From Phymatolithon calcareum (taxonomy: Eukaryota > Rhodophyta > Florideophyceae > Hapalidiales): DNA of 64,000 nucleotides. The stretch lies in assembly GCA_977006965.1 (NCBI GenBank), contig OZ345356.1:992001-1056000 (forward strand). Reading direction: 5' to 3'. This document shows, piece after piece, positions 1-9,184 of this stretch. The notes under the pieces are model-generated. The model did not search any database. It worked only from the letters and a program-made list of their open reading frames with translations, and had not been told where the DNA came from. Position 1 is the first letter of the stretch; every line of letters starts with the position of its first letter. The position numbers and the translations under genes are program-made.

Positions 1-563
1 CGAGTGGGTTCCGATTCATCAGTGAGAAATGCAGATGGTTTTGTTTGCTTTTCATTTCGACGTTTGTATCCATCTGGAGCAAGGTGAGGAAATTTGGTCC
101 AACATTTATGGCTCTTATGTCCGGATCGATGACAATGGTCGCAGTGGTCACGAATGCGTTCTCCATCACGTCTTGCAGTGAAAAGTGCGGCAGTTTCAGA
201 TTTGACGGTTGATGCTTCGATTCTCATAGACATGCGTTGCTCTTCTTGCAAAAGTCTGCTCTTGAAAAATTCCAGAGAGAATGACTCATCCTCGTTCCCA
301 AGAGCATCGAGTGCACTGATTAAGCTATCGTACCATTCTGGAAGTCCGATAAGTACAGCCATTCCCATTTCTTTGTAGTCGATATCGACACCCATTGACT
401 TCAGGGTAGATGCGAGCTGTCGAATGCGGTTTGTATAGGGCAATATTTTATCGACCTCGAGCATAGTGGCAGTATAGAACTTGCGACGAGCGGCGAATTT
501 GTTCAGAAGGGTATGTCGTTCGAAGATTTTGAGAATCGACTGCCACATTTCCTTGGCCGTTTC
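1..563 (-). pseudogene. copia gag fragment, cut by element A
   Basis: Read on the minus strand, this stretch encodes the middle and end of a copia gag: the KEMWQSIL..FERH segment, the LRQLASTLKSMG segment, and a complete zinc knuckle of the C-x2-C-x4-H-x4-C type (CDHCHRSGHKSHKC, near 100-150). It matches the gag of element B at 4881-5927 over its whole length. The gag N-terminus is missing: at 563/564 the coding sequence passes straight into an LTR end, so element A inserted here in the same orientation. The other end runs off the window. The knuckle is intact, whereas in B it has lost the last Cys. Gag packages retrotransposon RNA in virus-like particles. Confidence 0.85.
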
Positions 564-980
564 TGTTGGATGGAGGTTTGGTTGTTGATGTTTGAGATGG
601 TTAAGATGGTTGAGGTGGTTGAGATGGTTGGGTTGGTTGTGAGATGTTCCTTGGTTTATTGAGTCGGGGCTTCAGATCCGGGTCTTATATAGGCCTCAGA
701 TTGAGGTATGATAAGAATTCTGATGCTCATTGCACTACTAACTGTGATTGAATCAATCAACTAAAAGATTGAATTGTCGTCTGTGATTGATTCAATTAAT
801 AAAATGATTGAATTACTGACAATAACAAGATCAATCAAGAAATTGATTGAACTACTACATTGTCAGTAAAGATAAAAAACATGGATTGATTCTATCATAA
901 CATATGAGAAATGGTTAGAGACTTATGACAAGTGATAATGTGTTCTGCGACAAGAGCTCCAAGCAGTCACATTTCCAACA
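564..980 (-). repeat. copia LTR, 3' LTR of element A
   Basis: This 417-bp block has the inverted ends TGTTGGA...TCCAACA found on the other copia LTRs here. On the minus strand it follows the RNase H end of element A and a purine-rich tract (GAGGGGCAG, about 981-989). It contains a TATA-like TATATAAG and a CAATAAACC stretch. Its middle differs from the other LTRs: it carries several TTGATTGAATT-like repeats (about 740-860), so it belongs to a separate subfamily. The flanks GTTTC (559-563) and CTGCC (981-985) are not a target duplication, as expected when the inner flank is element DNA. Confidence 0.85.
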
Positions 981-1001
981 CTGCCCCTCGATCGAAGAAG
1001 C

Positions 1002-2816
1002 TTACGAACGTGCAGAATGCAACCCCATCTTTTTCGCAAACTCGGATACCTTGATTCGACTTAGGGGTTTCGTAAGTGCATCAGCAACCATGAACTCCGT
1101 CGGACAGTACTTGAATTCCACTTTCTCAGTTGCCACAGCTTCGCGAACGTAGTGATATTGAATATCAATATGTTTGTTTCGTTCGGTAATTTCCTCGTTC
1201 TGAGTGGATGATATAGCGCCTTGGTTGTCCGAGAAGATGAGGATGCGAGATGGCTTGCTGAAACCAAGTATGTCGGAAACCAATCGCGAAAGCCAGACTG
1301 CTTCTTTCGCGGCGGCACATGCAGCAATGTATGCAGCCTCACATGACGATGTCGCGACAATGGTTTGCTTCTTAGATCGCCAGTTAATTGCTCCCCCTGC
1401 AAGCATGAAGACGTACCCACTTGTCGACTTGCGAGTTTCTTGACAGCCTGCCCAGTCGGAGTCGCTATACCCCACTGGAGTCAAACATCTGTCTTTGCCA
1501 AATAGAATCCCATGATCACGAGTTCCGGCAATGTAACGTAACACACGCTTGACAGCCATCCAATGGATTTGCAGTGGATTCTCACAGAAGGAAGAGAGTT
1601 TTCCGACAGCATCCGAGATATCCGGCCGACTTCCAACCATCAGATACATAACGCTTCCAATTGCAGGTCGATACGGAACCTCAGATGAAACAGAATCCGT
1701 CATGTCGAGTTCATGCACGGTACTGGTTTTCTTGTAAGGCTCCATCGGCGTTGGTACCGGTTTCGAATTTTCCAAGTTAAACCGCTTCAAAACGGTTTCC
1801 GCGTACGACTTCTGCGATATGTGTAATGTTCGGAGATCACGATCCCGACGGATCTCCAATCCGAGGAATACGCTTGCGTTTCCAAGATACTTCATCTTGA
1901 ATCGCCGGTTAAGCTCCGCCTTCATCCAAGAAATGGCAACATTATCGCTGCCAGCAATGAGCAAGTCATCGACGTACAATGCAATTATCATAATGCTCTT
2001 GGATGTGTGCCGAACATAAACACACGGGTCATTCGGACTGCTTGTAAATCCGAGTTCATTGATTAGGAAATCATCAATCATAGCATGCCATTGCCTGGGA
2101 GCTTGTTTTATGCCGTAGAGTGCCTTCAACAGCTTACACACGAGGTCAGGACGCTTGGGATTGCGAAATCCAGCAGGAACGTCCATGTAAATATCTTCAT
2201 CCAAGTCTCCGTGCAAGAATGCAGTGACAATATCCATTTGGACAAGTTCGAGATCATGAGCTGCCACCGTGGCTAGAAGAATCCGAATTGATGTGAACTT
2301 CACGACTGGGGCATATGTTTCGCCGTAATCCACACCGTGCACCTGTCGGAACCCTTTCGCGACAATCCGAGCTTTCGGGCCAGTGTCCTTGACTTTAAAC
2401 ACATATTTGCAAGGGAGAACGTTCATTCCGGATTCGCGTGGTACTAATGTCCAAGTCTTGTTGCGCATGAGAGATGAGTGTTCTTTCTCAATCGCAGGGC
2501 ACCAATAGTCAACGTTGTCTTTCGACGTGGCGCTTCTGAAAGTCTGCGGAACTTCTTGAGAAGACAAAGCAGTTTCAGTTACAAAGTTGGCTGATTCGAG
2601 AGGCAACATGGCTGTATGCGGACCAGTATTCCAGAAATCACTTGGTGGCTTTGAGACACGGGTGGATCGACGAAGTATGGGTTTTGCAACTAACTCAGGA
2701 GTTGCATCAGCATTAGAAGTGGAGATAGATACTTCTTTTGAGCCACTGTGCTGACCATCAGCATTCTCATTTCGTTCGTCCACGGTACCCTCCACTGCAA
2801 CGTCCTCGACTTTCAC
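1002..2816 (-). pseudogene. copia element A: reverse transcriptase and RNase H
   Basis: An uninterrupted 604-codon frame, the C-terminal part of a copia Pol polyprotein. The RT (RVT_2) domain starts near residue 105 (YWCPAIEKEHSSL) and contains YGETYAPVVKF (164-174), the catalytic QMDIVTAFLHGDL (193-205) and YVDD (281-284). RNase H follows, with SDSDWAG (about 450), SSCEAAYIA and SDNQGAI motifs and the ending HIDIQYHYVRE...DALTKPL. The first Met is only the first in the frame; the real product is a polyprotein. A frameshift separates it from the integrase part at 2961-3604, so the element is dead although RT-RNase H is open. It retains 27 residues that element B has lost. Confidence 0.9.
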
Positions 2817-2960
2817 CGCAACCTCTTGGATGTCGGGATAGCTGGGTTTCTGCTCGACCTTGATGATCGTTGGAGGAGTTTCAGTAGCTTCCTCAGTTTC
2901 AAATGCATCGTGAAAGCTTTGGTTAAACCCTGCATTTGGAAACCTGATTGGTATATCCGT

Positions 2961-3604
2961 TTAAAGATTCTCAGTTTCGCATGCCAATTCGTCAAATACG
3001 ATATTCCGAGACACGATCACCTTGCATGCATTCGGATCCCATAATTTGTATACCTTAGATGCAAACGAGCATCCCATCATGATCGCTTCACGAGTACGAG
3101 AGTCGAGTTTCTTGACCTTCTTTTTCGGAATCACGTACCAACACTTAGCTCCAAATACGCGTAAGTGTTCCAAGTTTGGTGCGGCTCCAATCCATATGTG
3201 ATGGGGGGTCGTGTTCGAAGGAAGTCCTCGCGATGTAACTCGATTTCGGACATACACAGCAGATGACAGTGCTTCAGCCCAGAACTTCTTCTCGATGCCT
3301 TTGTGATGAAGCATCGAGCGCACCAAGTTGAGTAAAGTGCGGTTCATGCGCTCAGCCATCCCATTCTTTTGAGGAGTGTAAGCAACGGTGAGTTGATGGT
3401 GAATGCCATGATCGCAAAGATATGACTTGAACTCATTTGACAAGTATTCTCCTCTGTTATCGGTCCGAATAGCTTTGAGCTTACGTGCCGGTGAGAATTG
3501 ATGTACGTTGAGGTGTTTCAGCTTTCCTCCGGTGTGTGTTTCAGCGTATTTGTGAAATTTCTGAAAGCACTCGAAGCTCTCGGACTTCTTTCGCATGGTG
3601 AAAA
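2961..3604 (-). pseudogene. copia element A: integrase core fragment
   Basis: Minus-strand coding for the second half of a copia integrase. It includes AIRTDNRGEYLSNEF with the second catalytic Asp and NGMAERMNRTLLN with the catalytic Glu, then the post-core GAxxWxxIPxxKVKKLDSRTREAIMMG segment typical of copia. The zinc-binding HHCC part and first catalytic Asp are missing because coding stops at 3604, where a plus-strand LTR begins. The stretch 2817-2960 between this piece and the RT piece is a variable linker carrying a frame change. Close relative of 12416-13190 in element B. Confidence 0.88.
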
Positions 3605-3925
3605 TGTTGGAAGTGTGACTGCTTGGAGCATTAGTCGCATCACACTTGATGATGTGATTGGCCGATACGAATCACACCATCGTACTCAGCATCGAAAATG
3701 ATGAGTTTTGGTATATTACCCGTGTATGACAATATGATAATGTTATGATAGACTTGTTTAGGGTTATTTGGTCTCCGTCGTCTAGTAAAGGCCCATAGTT
3801 TGATCTAGCATATAGAGCTAGTCTAGATCTAATATCCAGGACTATATAGCCAAGTTCTGAGGTCGAGCAAGGCAATAAAACAAGGAACTCATTCACCAAC
3901 AACTCAACAACCACTCAACCATTTC
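3605..3925 (+). repeat. partial copia LTR, diverged subfamily
   Basis: Starts with TGTTGGAAGTGTGACTGCTT, the canonical start of the LTRs here. It carries a shared downstream block (GTCTCCGTCGTC...CTATATAGCC...AAACAAGGAACTCATTCACC), but its 5' part is unlike the other LTRs. It ends at 3925 without the expected CCAACA terminus, because the 5' LTR of element B starts there. It also breaks the integrase of element A at 3604. Confidence 0.7.
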
Positions 3926-4370
3926 TATTGGATGTGTGATTGCTTGGGGCTCTAGTTCCAAACACACTTCAATATCAAGGTATGATCTCGGTACACCTGG
4001 ACACGTGTCAAGTCGAAAGTCAAAGTGTCTCAGAACTTTGAATCAAGAAGATTGGCTGTGACACGTGTCAAAGTATGATAAGAGTATGATAATCATACTC
4101 CACCCCACTCAGTAGATGATTCTTCATTTTTTCATGTTACACGTGTTATATGATATTATGACAAATTTGTTTAGGGTTAGAGTGTCTCCGTCGTCAATTA
4201 GGGTTTTTGATCAAGTTGATTGAGTTTTCAGGTCTATATATGCTCGACCTGGGATCCGCCAAGTGAATAAACCAAGGAACTCATTCTCACCTATCTCAGC
4301 TCCTACTCAACCATTTCACATCAACAAAACTTTTTCTTTCTCCTCATCACTTGCCTAACCTTCTCCAACA
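3926..4370 (+). repeat. 5' LTR of copia element B
   Basis: Starts TATTGGATGTGTGATTGC (two changes from the consensus TGTTGGAAGTGTG) and ends TTCTCCAACA directly before the primer-binding site. The U3 part contains three CACGTG cores (4002, 4062, 4140) and a near-perfect dyad GAGTATGATAATCATACTC (4082-4100). A TATA-like TATATATG lies at about 4234-4241, and GTGAATAAACCAAGGAACTC, a possible polyadenylation region, further on. Confidence 0.88.
4002..4145 (+). promoter_or_regulatory. CACGTG (G-box/E-box) cluster in the LTR U3
   Basis: Three copies of CACGTG at 4002-4007, 4062-4067 and 4140-4145, each inside a longer ACACGTGT, sit upstream of the LTR TATA-like box. The same motif recurs in the other LTR copies, for example around 7107, 7253-7263, 15185-15200 and 16797. 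CACGTG is the classic site for bZIP and bHLH factors, so this may be the enhancer of the family. Function is inferred from position and repetition only. Confidence 0.45.
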
Positions 4371-4384
4371 GGTTATGGGCCCAG
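4371..4384 (+). other. primer-binding site, initiator tRNA-Met anticodon arm
   Basis: Immediately after the 5' LTR the sequence reads GGTTATGGGCCCAG. This is the exact complement of the conserved anticodon stem-loop of initiator tRNA-Met (CTGGGCCCATAACC), not of the tRNA 3' end. Drosophila copia and yeast Ty5 prime from the same internal half-tRNA region. The same site occurs in element F at 16421-16434. Confidence 0.8.
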
Positions 4385-4473
4385 ACAACGCACCTCAACC
4401 ACCGCGTTTCATCATCATCGTCATCATCTCCGGGGTTCTCCTTCGCCCCCGATCTGTCTCTGTCTGATCTTTC

Positions 4474-4720
4474 TGCTTGCGCATCCTTGTCAAGAATCGT
4501 TGATTCTTGCTCGGCTCGCTTCAGGGGTTCATTAAGCGTCTTGCAGTGCGCGTTGCCGGCTGCAGGTTCAGGTGTACCAAAACACCACAAAGGTTTTCCT
4601 GTTGCGTATCCTTGTTAAAAATCTTTGATTCTTACTAGGCCCGTTTCAGGATACCACAAAAACGTCTTGCAGTGCGTGTTGCCGACTGCAGGCTCAGGTG
4701 TACCAAAACGCCACAAGAGG
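4474..4720 (+). repeat. two tandem ~120-bp units in the copia leader
   Basis: Two imperfect copies of one unit lie between the primer-binding site and gag, at about 4474-4593 and 4600-4720. Shared landmarks are GCGTATCCTTGT, TTGATTCTTAC/GC, CGTCTTGCAGTGCG, GCCGRCTGCAGG and GGTGTACCAAAACRCCACAA. Element F carries the same kind of units at about 16015-16330. Confidence 0.7.
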
Positions 4721-4880
4721 TATACGGCCATCGAGCCATCCCCCGATCAAGGTCCAGGTCACATTGACTTGAAGGAATTTCTTATACGGGATAGATTGCC
4801 TTGATAGTTAACTTCGGTTGACTCGCAGTGGACTCCTCGAACGGATTTTCGACAAGAATAGAACACCCACACTCCCCAAT

Positions 4881-6050
4881 ATGGACAACTCGCAAGAAAC
4901 GCTGAAGGTCGAGAAACTCAATGAGACCAATTTCCATGCTTGGAAACAGAAAATTCAGCTAGTACTATCATTCCGCGAACTTGATGAAAACATTGAGGAC
5001 GATCCACCAGCACGGGACTCGGACGATTTCACTCTCTGGCGTCGAAGTGACAACAAGGCAAAGGCTATTATCGGACTTTCTCTCTCGGATGAACATCTCG
5101 AGCATGTGCAAGATGTGAATACGACCAAGGAAATGTGGCAGTCGATTCTCAATATCTTTGAACGACATGCACTATTGAACAGACTAGCCGCTCGCCGCAA
5201 GTTCTATACCGCCAAAATGCTCGACGACGAGAAAATACTTTCTTATGCGAACCGTATTCGCCAGCTCGCATCCACCCTCAAGTCAATGGGTGTTGATATC
5301 GACGACAAAGAAATGGCGATGGCTGTGCTTAACGGACTTCCGGAACGGTACGATAGCTTAATCAGTGCACTCGATGCTCTTGGCAACGAGGATGAGTCAT
5401 TCTCGCTCGAGTTTGTGAAGAGCAGACTTTTGCAAGAGGAGCAGCGTATGTCGATGAGAGTCGAAGCATCAACCGTGAAAGCTGAGACTTCGGCACTGTT
5501 CACAGCCAGACGCGATGGAGAACGCATTCGTGATCATTGCGACCATTGTCATCGATCCGGACATAAGAGCGTTAAGTTTTGGACCAAATTCCCTCACCTT
5601 GCTCCGGAAGGATACAAACGTCGGAATGAAAAGCAAGCAAAACCATCTGCATTTCTGACTGATGAGTCGGAACCTGTTCGTGTCATTTCTGATTCCGACT
5701 TTCTATGCTTGATGGCCAAGGTGCGCAATTCCGACATTTCCGAGAAGTCCAAGTCCTGGATCATTGACTCTGGAAGCACATCCCACATGACGTTTGACCG
5801 CTCACTCTTCTGCACGTACACCGAACTGTCTTCTACTGTTGAAATGGGAACGAAAGCTAAGGCCTCAATCGCTGGAAAGGGTGATGCCATTATTACGATC
5901 AATGTGAATGGGAAGCCGTCGAAATGAAAACTCAGGGATGTTATGCACATACCGGACTTTGGATACTCTTTACTATCGGTATCCAAAATGGATGAGTATG
6001 GATATGGGATTACGTTCAAGAACAGTCGTTGTTATGTTAAAGCTCATCAT
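4881..6050 (+). pseudogene. copia element B: gag and protease
   Basis: The frame is open from 4818, but the first ATG is at 4881 (MDNSQETLKVEKLNETNFHA), which fits the start of copia gag. The UBN2-type gag domain follows, then a decayed zinc knuckle (CDHCHRSGHKSVKFW; last Cys and His changed). The aspartic protease active site SWIIDSGSTSHMTF is at about 5757-5798, with the catalytic Asp codon at 5766-5768. A TGA at 5925-5927 interrupts the frame; the same frame then continues (KLRDVMHIPDFGYSLLSVSK) to 6050, where transposon C starts. Gag, protease and pol appear to have been one frame. Nonfunctional as it stands. Confidence 0.88.
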
Positions 6051-6120
6051 CGGGAACTTTGTGGCTTTGTTTCAGACACGGAGACAGGTGTCTGGGGACA
6101 TATAATGCTCCGTGTGCGCC
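6051..6120 (+). repeat. left terminal inverted repeat of transposon C
   Basis: Aligns without gaps to the reverse complement of 12191-12260 at about 61 of 70 positions. Identical runs include CGGGAACTTTGTGGC and GAGACAGGTGTCTGGGGACA. Similarity extends a few bases outward (TCATCAT), but frame restoration places the border at 6051. Confidence 0.82.
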
Positions 6121-6472
6121 GTAAACTCTGTCACCAGACAATAATACCTCTGTAAGCCACAGCGGCGTGGTACGTTGTGAATTTTGATTCGATGCTTTGC
6201 GCGCCATGCGCAGAGTGCTTTCTGGAAGCCGAAAAGGTGCTTCAGTGCAGAATGCTCACTTCCTGTTTGTTCAAATCACAGGTTCGTCTCCCCTCACCTC
6301 TACTGTACGTTAAGAGCGCCAGTTTTCGTCGCTGAAGTAGTACCCGCTCCAGAGAGCTGGTCATTCTTTCCTGAGAACCGATGCGCGAATGTATTTTCTT
6401 TAATTTCCTCTAAGCGTTTTGGACTGAAAGCGAATAAACCGAACTCTTTTTCGCTGTGTATTATCAATTTCA

Positions 6473-9120
6473 ACAGTCAGAAATGGGAATTGAGGTCACT
6501 TGAACTCCCTGTACAGCAAAGAATCTAGAAAGTCTTCGTTCCTGAATGGTTTCTGCGCCACCCGATAATGGAGTGGATATATCGTGACGCTTAACTATAT
6601 CGTACATATCCGGGACAATAACTAAAACTCTCCGAAGGTCTCGCTGCGTCACGCAGTCGAGAATAACGTCCCCGCCATTGCCTTCATCGCACTCGTAAGC
6701 ATACCGCAGGTTACCGAAATACTCAACGACCTTCTCATTTCCCTCTTCCGGTTCAGTCAATCGTAGTCGACGAATTACTGCAGTTCGCACCTTAGAGCCG
6801 TCCACAAGTCGGCCGTCAGCGATTAAATGGAGAAACCCTCGTCTCACAGTACCTTCATGAAGGTACTCTACAGCGTTATATCGGGGACCCTGTTGGAGAA
6901 GGTTCGGCAATTGATGAGGAGAAAGAAAAAGTTTGGTTGAAGGAAAATGGTTGAGTAGAAGCTGAGATAGGTGAGAATGAGTTCCTTGGTTTATTCACTT
7001 GGCGGATGCCAAGTCGAGAATATATAGACCTGAAAACTCAATCAACTTGATCAAAACCCTAATTGACGACGGAGACACTCTAACCCTAAACAAATTTGTA
7101 ATAATATCATATGACACGTGTAACATGAAAAAAATGAAGAATCATCTACTGAGTGAGGGGGGTATGATTATCATACTCTTATCATACTGCGACACGTGTC
7201 ACTGCCAATCTTCTTGATTCAAAGTTCTGAGCCACTTTGACTTTCGAGTTGACACGTGTACACGTGTACCGAGATCATAACTTGATATTGAAGTGTGTTT
7301 GCGACTAGAGCTCCAAGCAATCGCACTTGCAACAGACCCTTGCCATTGATACTGCCTCCAGAGTACGCAATTTGTCGGAGATCGACCTTTCTTGAATTCT
7401 GATCGTCGATCCATAGCAGAGTTGCATTAAATTTAACGGATTTCACGACTGTCCAAACCTTGCTGTGGGTCGATGGTTGCATAATGGACGAAACTACGTT
7501 GCCAGCATGCTCAATATTTGGAATACATTGGAGATGGTACTGCAACTCTTTCGCCAAATAGTCAAACTCTGTCAACTTTTCAGGCGATACGTCTGGCTGA
7601 CTGTAGAGCAGTGGAGGTTGAGTAAATTGCTGGAGTGGTTCCGCGTTAACGACAATGCTGGATATGTACTCCTGTTCGAAGCTAGGGACTCCTCCTTCAT
7701 CCCCGAGGCCTTCTATATCACTAAACGCAACAGCATCGGCAATGCTTCGAACTGTTAATAGCTGCTTGGCAATTTGATCACCCTCATGGTGGGTAGCCGG
7801 ATAGCATCTTTTTGTGAGCTTGTGCAAAGTTTCGTTGTGATCGGTCTCGCCACGCCGAGCGCATCCGAATTGCCGCATGTGAAATCCAACATGCCGCATC
7901 AGACGGTGGAGTTTTGTGTTGATAGGTATCCCTAGAGCCTTTGATACGTACAAGCCGGTGTTGAAACACAGGTTTTCCAGCCATCCTATGTCTTCCTCCG
8001 TGCGCAGTTCAGCCTCTTCATCCAAGTTTATACCCCGCAGTAGAATTTGAACATGGTTCAAAGAAAGGGCAGCTTGCAGCAGAATGTCATCGTCCGGTCT
8101 TGTCTGCGGCTGTAATCCCATCAACACTACCCATAGGTAAGGAGTGATCTTGCGTCTGAGCTTTCCAGTCATGTTTGCATGCACTTCATTATCACCGGAA
8201 TGAAAAGGAGCTACGTACAGACCGCAAACACGGGGGAGGTCTCGAAAACGCTGGTTAGCTAGACGTACAAGCTTAGCTTTAGTGATGAGACCCCTATTGT
8301 ACACAGCGGATTTAAATAACCTGTGTGCCATATCTGGTATATCGCGTTCCGCCCCCAGATCGAATTCGTGAAGTCGGTCGAAGCCAATAGAATCATAAAG
8401 CTGAAAAGGCTCAGTGCCAAATCCGTTGCACGCCGCAAGTGCCGGTGGGAAGAAAACAGCGCTGTGACGCTCAAGGTATCTTTTGCACATCGAGATAAAA
8501 CGTCGGTCGTGGATTTGAGCATGGGCGTCGGCCTGGTGCGATTCCGTAAGACGAGCCTTTGCTACAATAACCTGGCGCCATACGGTGTCGGCAACACAGC
8601 GAGCCGCTGCTGGTAAAGGGTCAGTCTGGCGAGCATAGATTTCATCTGGGGCAAGTCCGTTAGGTTCGCTATCATATTGCCACGGTGAGAATCGCCGAGA
8701 CGGCATTGTGCAGTTGGAACAGTCCATGAAACTTCCAGCAGCCCTCAAACAAAAGAAAGAGCGCTCCTGTTTCTGGTCAGCAACGATGCTGTTAATACGA
8801 AGCAGCACCAGATGGCCATCAATAAAAATCCCCGATTTCGAAGCAACAAATACATCCCGTAAGACCATGAAAAGGTACCGTTGTAATAGCATCATTCTCT
8901 CCATGGTCATTTTAGAGTCAGTGTATGACGTATCGGACCGCAAAGTAGGAGCGATTCCAATTTCGGGCCAATCAATCGATCTCCCTTTCATATTCACGAA
9001 TCGCACTCGAAGCAAGCATGCGCTTTGAGACCCTGATTTCGCAAGAGTGGTTCCATCCGCATAGAGATCGAAAGCGAGAATTTTAGCCCCCAAAGCGTTC
9101 GACTGTTCGTATTTTCCCAT
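6473..9120 (-). pseudogene. transposase-like gene of transposon C, split by a solo LTR
   Basis: Coding runs 9120-7340, is interrupted by LTR 6891-7334 plus its 5-bp duplication, and continues in the same frame from 6885 to a stop near 6470. This gives about 730 codons before interruption. Segment ILAFDLYADGTTLAKSG (residues 14-30) and the following G..DWPEIG block recall the first Asp region of CACTA/Plavaka-type DDE transposases. Pairs such as CSNCTMPSRR (about 134-143) and further Cys/His recall their zinc sites. I cannot place the other catalytic acids. The ATG at 9120 is the first Met, but the frame stays open upstream to beyond 9320, so the true N-terminus may lie there. Likely cuts and joins the element ends. 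Confidence 0.6.
6891..7334 (-). mobile_element. solo copia LTR inside transposon C
   Basis: 444 bp with ends TGTTGGAGAAGG...CACTTGCAACA, flanked by a perfect 5-bp target duplication GACCC (6886-6890 and 7335-7339). It is closely related to the LTRs of elements B and F, in minus orientation. It interrupts the transposase-like gene; removing it and one GACCC restores that frame. A solo LTR is the usual result of LTR-LTR recombination after insertion. Confidence 0.92.
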
Positions 9121-9184
9121 AGAATTCGAGTTAATCGGAGAGGAGAAGATTTGTCGACCATTAATATAGTCAGTGCGATATGGA

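Noticed and set aside
154-378. Plus-strand open frame in the first 400 bases
   Set aside because: It is the antisense of copia gag; the minus-strand reading has the zinc knuckle.
1819-2276. Plus-strand frames across 1.0-2.3 kb
   Set aside because: They lie antisense to the intact RT-RNase H frame and show no motif.
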